Source: Pseudomonadota bacterium
Lineage (GTDB): Bacteria > Pseudomonadota > Gammaproteobacteria > Steroidobacterales > Steroidobacteraceae
NCBI GenBank assembly: GCA_021820785.1
Contig: JAKADE010000191.1
Location: 1-5,893 of the forward strand
Length of the DNA: 5,893 nucleotides
Direction: 5' to 3'
The notes below the pieces were generated by a model. That model was not told the origin of the DNA. It did not search any database and saw only the letters and a program-made list of their open reading frames with translations. Both the position numbers and the translations under genes were made by a program. Within the stretch, counting starts at the first letter, position 1; each line of letters opens with the position of its first letter. Below are positions 1 to 5,893 of the stretch, piece after piece.

Positions 1-1088
1 GGCGAGCTCACCGCGGCGGAGTTGCCGAACCCGACGTTTTCGTTTCGACCTGCCTACAACACCACCACAACCGTGCCGTCGCCTTGGAAAGTCGGCCCCA
101 TCATCAGCTTCCTGATCCGCTCCTTCGGCGTTCGCCCGGCGCTCATCGCCAGGGCGCGGGCGAGGACTGCAGCGGCGCGCGACGCAATTGCCGCCACTGC
201 CGGCGATTGCGCGGCAAAGTGCGCGCGGCACTCGTTTCCTTGTGGTCGGCGGAGCGCGCCGACAGGCTCTCGGTCGCAGAGCTTGCCATCGCGCGGCAGT
301 TTCGAGCCACAGTGAGACAGCGCTACAGGGCAGGGATGGTGTCGGCTGCCGACCTCACTTCGGCAATAGTCGTCCAGGAACGGGCACAGTTCGCCGCAGC
401 CGCGAGTCATCGGCGCCTATCCTTGGCGCGCACCCGACTGGCGATGACCGTCGAGCTGCCCGTTGCGGCACTCGATGGTGTCCGGCTCGATCTGCGGGGG
501 ATCTCCCGGCCGCAGCCGCCCGGCAGGCTTGGTCCACTCATTCACGCAGCGCTCATCAGGCGACCGGAAGTCCTGGCCGCGCTGGCGCGCTACCGCGCGA
601 CCGAGGCGACGCTGCGCCTGCAGATCGCTCGCCAGTATCCATCGTTCAACATCGGCCCTGGCTATCGCTACGACCTCGGCGACAACAAGTTCATGCTGGC
701 CGTCTCACTCCCGCTTCCGATCCTCAATCAGAACCAGGGTCCGATCGCGCGCGCCCGCGCCGCTCGGCGTGTGGCCGCAGCGGAATTCCTCGCCACGCAA
801 GCACGGGTACTGGGACAGATCGAGCAGGCTCGAACCGACTGGAAGGCGAGTAACGCTGAGCTTGCCAGCGCCCAGCGAGTTCGGGCATCTGCTGCTGACG
901 CGCTGGCCCGTCGTCGAACCGAATTCGACGCAGGTGAGATCGGGCGGCTGCGGCTCCTCGGCGCCGAAAATACCTTTTTGAAGGCCAAGCAGGGGACCCT
1001 CGTTGCATCGGTGCACCAGCGCGAAGCGCTCGGTGAGCTCGAGTCGGCTCTGCATCACCCATTTCTGATCGCTGCAGGAGCACGTTGA
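1..1088 (+). pseudogene. TolC-family outer-membrane efflux channel, 5'-partial and frameshifted
   Basis: Outer-membrane factor of the tripartite pump, expected to form the trimeric channel that carries substrate from the periplasm out of the cell. The reading frame is open from base 1, so the start codon and signal peptide lie outside the window. Frame 1 gives a family-like N-terminal part (NPTFSFRPAYN, then VPSPWKVGPIISFLI and a helical stretch) to about base 201. The same protein continues in frame 3 from about base 204 (LRGKVRAALVSLWSAE) to the TGA at 1086-1088. Adding one T between 201 and 202 gives A-W-R-L-R-G-K and joins the two halves without a gap. Bases 633-790 encode a typical TolC second-repeat region (QYPSFNIGPGYRYDLGDNKF, then SLPLPILNQNQGPIARAR), followed by long Ala/Arg-rich helices. 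About 362 residues are seen, against roughly 400-450 for the family. Uncorrected, frame 1 stops at 313-315. It could be a true pseudogene or a sequencing error. The family call is firm. Confidence 0.85.
1076..1080 (+). promoter_or_regulatory. Ribosome binding site of the adaptor gene
   Basis: AGGAG lies 7 bases before the ATG at 1088-1090, which is ideal spacing. It sits inside the last codons of the channel gene and decides the adaptor start: the in-frame TTG at 1085 would have only 4 bases of spacing. The site would let the adaptor be translated even though ribosomes reading the frameshifted channel gene from its own start would stop at 313-315. Confidence 0.7.
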
Positions 1089-2098
1089 TGCGCAAGACGC
1101 TATCGCAGAGTCTGGCCGCAGCAATGGCCGTCTCGATTGTGGCGCCCGCCGCACTGGCCGCCACGCTCCACCGGGTGACGCTCGATGCGCAGGCAGTATC
1201 GGCAGGACAGATCCGAACGATAGGGCTGAAACGGCTCGACGCGGCGCCTCGGGTGTCTGCCTACGGTCGAGTCATCAATCCCGGGCCTCTCGTAACGCTC
1301 GCCTCTCAGGTCATCGCCGCGCGCAGTGCCGTGGACGCTGCACGTGCGGAGGCGGCACTAGCGCGAAGCGCAGCGGTGCGTGCTGCAGGCCTCTACCGAG
1401 CTCGCCACAACATCTCTCTCGCGGCGCTGCAGCGCGCACGCGCGTCGCTCGCGGTAGCCGAAGCCAAGCGGGCATCGGCGGTCGCTACGCTCGTGCAGTT
1501 CAAGACGCGGATGCTCGCCCGTTGGGGCGTCAGGCTCTCAGCCGCCGCGCTCTCAGCTCGTGCGCCATTGCCCGAACTCGAAACCGGTGCGGCGGCACTC
1601 GTCGAGGTCAGCCTGCCTCTCGGTGAATCGTTGCGACATCCGCCAGCCCGTGCCCAGGCGATGACTCCGGACGGCGAGAGGCTACGGCTCCACCTGATCA
1701 GCCGTGCACCGGGCACCATGGCAGTTGGCGCGGGAGAGGGCCTGTTCTACCTGGCGCCTACGCGGACATCAGCGCCGATCGGGACACCCCTCACCATGCA
1801 CCTCGAGGCCTCGCCGACGGAGGAGGGTGTCATGGTGCCCCGATCCGCCGTGATATGGCATCGAGGCGAGCCGCTGGTCTTCCGCGAGACCGCTCCGGGC
1901 TCCTTTGCGCCGACACCGATTCGCGGCCACCTCATCTCGAGTCGAGGATATTTCGTGCCCACGCATGCACAGTCGCTTCGTCCGGGAGATCGCATTGTCA
2001 CCCGCGGGACAGCACTGCTGTACTCGGCTGCCGTGCAAACGCCGCCGGCAGCCGAAGCCGCGCACGGCGACCGGGTCAAAGACCAGGACAATGACTGA
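1088..2098 (+). CDS. Periplasmic adaptor (membrane fusion protein) of an RND efflux pump
   Basis: Periplasmic adaptor linking the inner-membrane RND pump to the outer-membrane channel. The ATG at 1088 is preferred over the TTG at 1085 because of the AGGAG 7 bases upstream; this gives 336 residues. Residues 1-24 form a signal peptide (MRK, then an alanine-rich hydrophobic core ending in ALA). Residues about 56-75 (VSAYGRVINPGPLVTLASQ) enter a short helical hairpin at about 72-145, rich in Ala and Arg. Residues about 165-245 fit a beta-barrel-like domain, and 248-315 (VPRSAVIWHRGEPLVF, then LRPGDRIVTRG) match the membrane-proximal domain of adaptors next to CzcA/CusA-type pumps. The protein is shorter than the roughly 380-410 residues usual for CusB/CzcB. 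I see no clear lipoyl half-motifs around the hairpin and no Met- or His-rich metal-binding segment. The start overlaps the channel stop by one base, and the pump gene follows 9 bases after the stop. The role is well supported; the substrate is not shown. Confidence 0.85.
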   Translation: MRKTLSQSLAAAMAVSIVAPAALAATLHRVTLDAQAVSAGQIRTIGLKRLDAAPRVSAYGRVINPGPLVTLASQVIAARSAVDAARAEAALARSAAVRAAGLYRARHNISLAALQRARASLAVAEAKRASAVATLVQFKTRMLARWGVRLSAAALSARAPLPELETGAAALVEVSLPLGESLRHPPARAQAMTPDGERLRLHLISRAPGTMAVGAGEGLFYLAPTRTSAPIGTPLTMHLEASPTEEGVMVPRSAVIWHRGEPLVFRETAPGSFAPTPIRGHLISSRGYFVPTHAQSLRPGDRIVTRGTALLYSAAVQTPPAAEAAHGDRVKDQDND

Positions 2099-2100
2099 GG
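2097..2100 (+). promoter_or_regulatory. Ribosome binding site of the RND pump gene
   Basis: GAGG begins inside the adaptor stop codon (TGA at 2096-2098) and ends 7 bases before the ATG at 2108. A second in-frame ATG follows directly at 2111, where the spacing would be 10, so 2108 is preferred. The overlap of stop codon and binding site suggests that translation of the pump is coupled to that of the adaptor. Confidence 0.6.
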
Positions 2101-2107
2101 CGCCGCG

Positions 2108-5100
2108 ATGATGCGCGCCGTCGTCGATTTCTGCCTGCGATTCCGCTGGGTCGTCCTGCTTGCGGCGCTCGGATTGACGCTCCTCGGTGTTCTGGCCGTC
2201 ATTCACGCGCCTTACGATGTCTTTCCCAATTTTGGTGAGCCCACGATCACCGTCGTCACGAATGCCGCAGGACTCGCTCCGCGTCAGATCGAGGCACTGG
2301 TGACGACGCCGATAGAGGATGCGGTGAATGGGATTCCCGGGCTCTCGGTCCTGCGTTCGCAGTCGATCGAAGGATTGTCGGTGGTCACGGCGGTGTTCCA
2401 TGGCGGCACCGATATCTACCTCGACCAGCAGCTCGTGTCGCAGCGGCTGGCCCCGCTGACGGCATCGCTGCCGGCGGGCGCGAAGCCGGTCATCGCGCCG
2501 CTGCAGTCGTCTACGGGCGTTGCACTCACCATCGGGCTGACGGCCGCGAAGCTCTCCCCGATGCAGCTTACCGAGATCGCGCGATGGACGATCCGTCCGG
2601 CGCTGCTTGCCGTACCGGGGGTCTCCAAGGTCGTGATCTTCGGTTCCAGGCCTGAGCAGCTGCAGTTGCAGTTCGATCCAGCCCGGTTGATTGAACTGCA
2701 CGTCGGCCTCAATCAGCTCACCAGGGCCGCTGCCGCCGCGAGTGGGGTACGCGGCGCCGGTGTGGTCAATACCCCGAACCAGCAGTTGATTCTGATGAGC
2801 CACGGCCAGGCAACCAGGCCGGGGATCCTGGCCGGGAGCCTGCTTTTACGCCGCGCTCACCGCAGCATCACGCTGGGCGAGGTTGCGCGAGCCGTCGAAG
2901 GATCGCCACCGCCGATCGGCAGTGCACGCGTGGGCGCCAGGCGGGGACTGGTTCTCGTTGTTGGCACACAGTACGGCGCCAATACGCTAGCGGTGACACG
3001 AGGCCTCGATCAAGCGTTGTCCGCGCTCGCGCCGCTATTGAAGCATGATGGAATTTCCGTTCAGGCGAACGGTCTGCGGCCCGCGTCCTTCATTGAGGCT
3101 GCGTTGCGCGATGTGCGTGATTCCCTCGCCATCGGCGGTGTGCTGATTCTCCTGGTGCTGTACTTCGCACTTCGAAACTGGCGCACCGCAGCGATCTCCT
3201 TCACCGCCATTCCCCTCTCGCTCTTGGTAGCCGCGCTGATCCTGACCGGCCTCGGGTTCAGTCTCAATGCGCTCTCCCTGGGTGGGCTCGCGATCGCTCT
3301 CGGCGAGGTGGTCGACGATGCGGTCGTCGGCGTCGAGAATATTCACCGCCGCCTGCGTGCAAATCGGGCTCTGCCGCAACCGCTGAACGCATTCACGGTC
3401 ATGCTCCGCGCGACACTGGAAGTGCGCAAGGCCGTGATCTTCGCAACGTTTTCGGTGGTACTCATCTTCCTGCCCGTGCTGTACCTGAGCGGTATCGCGG
3501 GGCGCCTGTTTCGTCCTCTGGCCCTGGCCTATATCTTCGCCATTCTCTCCTCGCTGGTCGTGGCGCTGACCGTCACGCCTGCGCTGGCGTACGTTTTGCT
3601 CCGCCGCGAGCGACTCGACCCGGCCGACCCACCGCTGCTGGTGCGTGCCAAACGAATTTACGGTCAGTTGCTCGCCATCGTCGATCGGTATCCTCGTGCA
3701 CTGCCCGCTGTGCTGGCACTCCTGCTGGTCGGTGGCCTGGCGAGCGTACCGGCTCTGAGCACGCGCTTTCTGCCACAATTCAACGAAAACGATCTGATCG
3801 TGCATTTCGAGACGGCGCCCGGCACTTCCCTTGCGGCGACGACGCAAGTGGGCGAGCGGGCGATCCGCATACTGGAGCGAATGCCGCAAGTGGCTCATGT
3901 GGTAATGCACGTCGGTCGGGCGCACCTTTCGAACGGCAACGCGCTCACCAACAGGGCGGAGATCGATGTGGGGCTGAGCGCGCGGGGTAATGCCGATAGC
4001 GCCGCGAGCGAGCGACAAATTCTGCAGGCGATTAAGGGAGCTCCCGGCGTGCGCTGGTGGGCAAACACGTTTCTCACCGAGCGGATTCACGAGACCCTCT
4101 CGGGCGTCACAGCCCCAGTGGTTGTGACGATTTTCGGCCATCGACTCGCAGCATTGAACAGGGACGCGCAACGCGTCGCCGCGGCACTCAGGCAGGTGCC
4201 TGGCGCGGCGGGCGTGCGCATCCAGGCGCCGCCCGGAACGCCTGAGCTGTCCATCCGCCTGGATCGAGCGGCGTTGACACGCTACGGCTTCACGGCGAGA
4301 GAGGTGTTGCGCGCCATTCAAACGAGCTACAGTGGACGCAAAGTCGGTCGTGTGTACACTTCGGGACGATCCTTCCCGATCGTCGTGATGCTGCCGCCGT
4401 CACTGCGTGCCGATCCGACTGCGATCGGTCAAGTTCCTCTGATCAGCCCGAGCGGTCTGATCGTGCAGCTGGCCGAACTGGCACGCATCCGGGAACGATC
4501 AGGACAGTCAGTGATCCTGCACCGAGGGGCACAGCGGGTGCAGATCGTCACGGCAAACGTCACAAGCAGCGGCGGACAGTTCACATCGTTGGCCCGCCGC
4601 CGACTGAAGCGCGTGCCATTGACGCCCGGTGATTACCTGCGCGTTGGGGGCACTGCGGCCGCTGCAAGGCAGGCGCGGTTGCAATTGGTGCTCGATTTTA
4701 CGGTGGCACTGGGCGCGATTCTGGCGCTCCTCTTTGTCGCACTGCGCGACGCGCGCAGCATCGGATTGCTCACGGTGAATCTACCCTTCGCGCTGGTGGG
4801 TGGAATTGTCGCGATCTGGATCGCAAGGCTTCCAGTGTCTCTGGGTGCGGCGGTCGGGTTCGTCACTGTGTTTGGCATCACATTGCGCAACGGCATCATG
4901 CTGCTGTCGCACTACCGTACTTTGGTCCTGGAAGAGGGCCGGCTTTGGGATCGGGAGACGGCCGAGCTCGGCGCGATGCATCGACTGGCTCCGATCCTCA
5001 TGACCGCCTCAGTGACGGCGCTCGGGCTCTTTCCGTTGGCGTTGGGTGCGCACCGCCCCGGTCAGGAAATCGAGGGCCCGATGGCAATCGTCATCCTCGG

Positions 5101-5230
5101 CGGCCTCTTCAGCTCTACCGCGCTCACCCTGCTCGTTCTTCCGAAGCTGGCCCTTCGCTTCACACGGTTTGAGATGACGGAAGCATCTGACGAGGAGGCG
5201 TATCCGTTGAGCGGCGCGCCAGTGAACTGA
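2108..5230 (+). CDS. RND-family inner-membrane efflux pump, heavy-metal-efflux (CzcA/CusA-like) branch
   Basis: Proton-driven inner-membrane antiporter, expected to work as a trimer with the adaptor and channel encoded upstream. At 1040 residues it matches the family length. TM1 lies at about 13-33, followed by a large periplasmic domain to about 335. TM2-TM6 fall at about 338-498, TM7 at 528-548, a second periplasmic domain at 549-853, and TM8-TM12 at about 858-1014. Early family motifs are YDVFPNFGEPTITVVT (36-51) and GLAPRQIEALVTTPIE (55-70). TM4 carries GEVVDDAVVGVEN (399-411); D403 aligns with the proton-relay Asp of CusA. TM10 has FGITLRNGIMLLSHYR (922-937), and the end of TM11 through TM12 carries GQEIEGPMAIVILGG (985-999). 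By eye alignment, the CusA Met triad is replaced by non-Met residues, and the CusA relay Glu and Lys are R927 and A967. Copper/silver specificity is therefore not supported, and the substrate is open. The TGA stop doubles as the first three bases of a likely IS end. The C-terminal tail after TM12 is short and looks complete enough for function. Confidence 0.92.
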   Translation: MMRAVVDFCLRFRWVVLLAALGLTLLGVLAVIHAPYDVFPNFGEPTITVVTNAAGLAPRQIEALVTTPIEDAVNGIPGLSVLRSQSIEGLSVVTAVFHGGTDIYLDQQLVSQRLAPLTASLPAGAKPVIAPLQSSTGVALTIGLTAAKLSPMQLTEIARWTIRPALLAVPGVSKVVIFGSRPEQLQLQFDPARLIELHVGLNQLTRAAAAASGVRGAGVVNTPNQQLILMSHGQATRPGILAGSLLLRRAHRSITLGEVARAVEGSPPPIGSARVGARRGLVLVVGTQYGANTLAVTRGLDQALSALAPLLKHDGISVQANGLRPASFIEAALRDVRDSLAIGGVLILLVLYFALRNWRTAAISFTAIPLSLLVAALILTGLGFSLNALSLGGLAIALGEVVDDAVVGVENIHRRLRANRALPQPLNAFTVMLRATLEVRKAVIFATFSVVLIFLPVLYLSGIAGRLFRPLALAYIFAILSSLVVALTVTPALAYVLLRRERLDPADPPLLVRAKRIYGQLLAIVDRYPRALPAVLALLLVGGLASVPALSTRFLPQFNENDLIVHFETAPGTSLAATTQVGERAIRILERMPQVAHVVMHVGRAHLSNGNALTNRAEIDVGLSARGNADSAASERQILQAIKGAPGVRWWANTFLTERIHETLSGVTAPVVVTIFGHRLAALNRDAQRVAAALRQVPGAAGVRIQAPPGTPELSIRLDRAALTRYGFTAREVLRAIQTSYSGRKVGRVYTSGRSFPIVVMLPPSLRADPTAIGQVPLISPSGLIVQLAELARIRERSGQSVILHRGAQRVQIVTANVTSSGGQFTSLARRRLKRVPLTPGDYLRVGGTAAAARQARLQLVLDFTVALGAILALLFVALRDARSIGLLTVNLPFALVGGIVAIWIARLPVSLGAAVGFVTVFGITLRNGIMLLSHYRTLVLEEGRLWDRETAELGAMHRLAPILMTASVTALGLFPLALGAHRPGQEIEGPMAIVILGGLFSSTALTLLVLPKLALRFTRFEMTEASDEEAYPLSGAPVN

Positions 5231-5265
5231 ACCGCACCGGGTTTCCTGGAGATTCAAATTATTGA
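5228..5265. repeat. Likely IS3-family terminal inverted repeat (solo end)
   Basis: The sequence TGAACCGCACCGGGTTTCCT, continuing GGAGATTC, resembles from memory the terminal repeats of a group of IS3-family elements that begin TGAACCGC-CCGGG. The match begins exactly at the stop codon of the pump gene. No transposase orfA follows to the right, and no second copy of this repeat is seen in the window, so it would be a remnant or solo end. It differs from the IS end at 5761 (TGATCTTTGAAG), so the two are not a pair. The inner boundary is approximate. The identification rests on recognition and not on a search. Confidence 0.5.
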
Positions 5266-5428
5266 GACGATGGAGTCCGATGGCTGGCCTCTGAGGAGGC
5301 AGTCGGATGGAGCACTGGCCTGGGCTCAACCGCTGCTGGTCCGACTCGCCCGCACTCAGCACTCCCCGACCGCACGTGAGCCGCACTTGCCGCTCTGGGG
5401 TGGCTCAGGCTTGAGCGCAGTAGGCTGA
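5231..5428. other. Intergenic stretch between the pump gene and the PIN gene remnant
   Basis: The pump gene and the minus-strand PIN remnant converge on these 198 bases. They contain the likely IS end and the direct repeat listed separately, plus two small perfect 5-bp hairpins: GCCTC-TGAG-GAGGC at about 5287-5300 and GCTCA-GGCT-TGAGC at 5403-5416. Neither hairpin has a T-run on either side, so no intrinsic terminator can be called. A 52-codon plus-strand frame (5270-5428) has no ribosome binding site that I can see and no recognisable product. I see no convincing gene here. Confidence 0.6.
5274..5321. repeat. Imperfect direct repeat in the intergenic stretch
   Basis: AGTCCGATGG (5274-5283) followed directly by CTGGCCT (5284-5290) recurs as AGTCGGATGG (5301-5310), then four extra bases AGCA, then CTGGCCT (5315-5321). 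The first block matches 9 of 10 bases and the second 7 of 7. The offset is 27 bases in the first block and 31 in the second. It lies just inside the likely IS end, so it could be a remnant of element-internal DNA or a small duplication. No function can be assigned. Confidence 0.5.
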
Positions 5429-5760
5429 TTATCGCGGTGCTGCGACGATCACGCTGAGCGCAACCGAGGCAGCGCGGATGGGGATGCCCTGATAGGCCTT
5501 GAGGTCCAGGAGATGGGAGTCGCCGGAGACGATGAGCTGGGCTTTGGCGCAGAGGGCGCAGGCGAGGACGTGATCGTCATCGGGATCGCGCGCGATCACC
5601 GGAGCCGGAAGTGCTTCGGGTGTGACGGTCTCTGCCAAGCGCGCGTAGTCTTGAACAAGCTCGATAGCAGAGACCCTGGCGGCACGCAGACGCTCGGCAA
5701 ACTTGTCGCGAGCCATGACTTCGGCGAGTTCGGCAACAAGCAGCATGCTCGTGCAGAGAG
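5429..5760 (-). pseudogene. PIN-domain toxin-like protein (COG1569-type), 5' end removed by an IS
   Basis: PIN domains are metal-dependent ribonucleases, and many are the toxin of a toxin-antitoxin pair. The frame ends at TAA (5429-5431). From its first ATG (5744-5746) it encodes 105 residues, including MLLVAELAEVMARDKFAERL, then RDPDDDHVLACAL (53-65) and IVSGDSHLLDLKAYQGIPI (72-90), the typical second half of COG1569/TIGR00305-type PIN proteins. Three conserved acidic positions are visible: E6, the Asp cluster 54-58 and D76. The homology runs upstream of the ATG (LCTS before MLLVAEL) to about 5760 and then stops where the IS3-family element begins. The first 30 or so residues, including the catalytic DTN motif, are missing, so the ATG is probably an internal Met and not a real start. 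No antitoxin gene is present in the window. The remnant is very unlikely to be an active nuclease. It might be expressed from the IS, but nothing shows this. Confidence 0.8.
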
Positions 5761-5893
5761 TGATCTTTGAAGTGGTCCCTACGCGACGGACCTCTTAGAT
5801 GGGTCTTGATCGACGTGTTGCATTCTGCGCGCATACTCGTTGGGAGACAAGTATCCGAGTGATGAGTGCAGGCGGACGGGATTGTAAAATCCG
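5761..5893 (-). mobile_element. IS3-family insertion sequence, right end only (runs off the window)
   Basis: The element's end is placed at 5761 because a TGA-type terminus (TGATCTTTGAAGTGGTCCCT on the plus strand) starts there and the PIN homology stops there. It holds the end of the transposase gene. IS3-family elements end in TG...CA and duplicate 3-4 bases of target, so the duplicated target would be about 5757-5760 (AGAG) or its last three bases. The other end lies beyond the window. The exact boundary could be off by a few bases. Confidence 0.75.
5779..5893 (-). CDS. IS3-family transposase (OrfB, DDE integrase type), C-terminal fragment
   Basis: The last 37 codons and the TAG stop (5779-5781) are in the window; the rest lies to the right. 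The visible protein begins GFYNPVRLHSSLGYLSPNEY and ends in SKRSVA. It matches the conserved C-terminal signature of IS3-family OrfB (YN-x-x-R-x-H-S-x-LGY-x-SP-x-x-Y) that follows the catalytic Glu of the DDE domain, which is outside the window. The stop codon lies 18 bases from the element's end, as is usual for this family. Whether the whole transposase is intact cannot be judged here. The frame is too short to be picked up by simple ORF calling and would be easy to miss. Confidence 0.88.
   Translation of the reverse strand, partial: GFYNPVRLHSSLGYLSPNEYARRMQHVDQDPSKRSVA

Noticed and set aside
84..203. ATG at 84 as the start of a 334-residue channel protein
   Set aside because: The first 40 codons in this frame are Arg/Cys/His-rich and unlike the family, whereas frame 1 over the same bases is family-like. 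The frame becomes real only from about 204.
22..315. 97-codon plus-strand frame as a separate small gene
   Set aside because: It is the upstream half of the channel gene: the frame is open from base 1, its protein matches the TolC N-terminal half, and its stop arises from the frameshift.
1769..2803. 344-codon minus-strand frame opposite the adaptor and pump genes
   Set aside because: It crosses two well-supported genes and their junction, and the protein is Arg-rich with no recognisable domain. It is an antisense shadow.
3035..4321. 428-codon minus-strand frame opposite the pump gene
   Set aside because: It lies wholly inside a strongly conserved pump gene and its product is a low-complexity Arg/Gln/Glu/His-rich shadow, as expected in GC-rich DNA.
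5403..5416. GCTCA-GGCT-TGAGC hairpin as a terminator between the convergent genes
   Set aside because: The stem is only 5 bp and has no T-run on either strand, so an intrinsic terminator is not supported.
5270..5428. 52-codon plus-strand frame in the intergenic stretch
   Set aside because: No ribosome binding site upstream that I can see, no recognisable motif, and it overlaps the IS-like repeat region.
5513..5770. 85-codon plus-strand frame opposite the PIN remnant
   Set aside because: The minus strand carries clear PIN motifs here; the plus-strand product has none and runs across the IS junction.
5577..5834. 85-codon minus-strand frame across the IS/PIN junction
   Set aside because: It is out of frame with both the transposase tail and the PIN remnant, each of which shows family motifs in its own frame.

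Overview
This is a GC-rich window from a Gram-negative bacterium, most likely a proteobacterium. The evidence is a tripartite RND efflux operon, which needs an outer membrane, together with IS3-family sequences. No marker gene allows a closer placement.

Bases 1-5230 carry three plus-strand genes in the order outer-membrane channel, periplasmic adaptor and inner-membrane RND pump, the gene order of czcCBA-type heavy-metal efflux operons. The channel gene enters the window already in progress. It appears broken by a one-base deletion near position 202: the TolC-like protein reads in frame 1 up to about 201 and in frame 3 from about 204 to its stop at 1088. The adaptor start overlaps the channel stop (TGATG), and the pump starts 9 bases after the adaptor stop, so the genes look co-transcribed and translationally coupled. 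The pump is full length (1040 residues) and belongs to the heavy-metal-efflux-like RND branch. By eye it lacks the methionine triad of CusA and has a different set of charged residues in its membrane helices. The adaptor is short and simple, with a small helical hairpin and no visible metal-binding tail. The exported substrate cannot be read from the sequence.

Bases 5228-5428 form a short intergenic stretch. It starts with what looks like an IS3-family terminal inverted repeat whose first three bases are the pump's stop codon. It also holds an imperfect direct repeat. No convincing gene or terminator was found there.

Bases 5429-5893 run on the minus strand. They hold the C-terminal three quarters of a PIN-domain toxin-like gene, cut at about 5760 by the end of an IS3-family insertion sequence. 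The last 37 codons of that element's transposase (5779-5893) run out of the window. The right side of the window is therefore accessory, transposon-worked DNA. The efflux operon looks like an older or selected cassette with mutational damage in its channel gene, unless the missing base is a sequencing error.

No wholly new system was found. The points most worth checking are the channel frameshift, the IS-interrupted PIN gene, the IS end at the pump stop codon, and the atypical metal-site and proton-relay residues of the pump.
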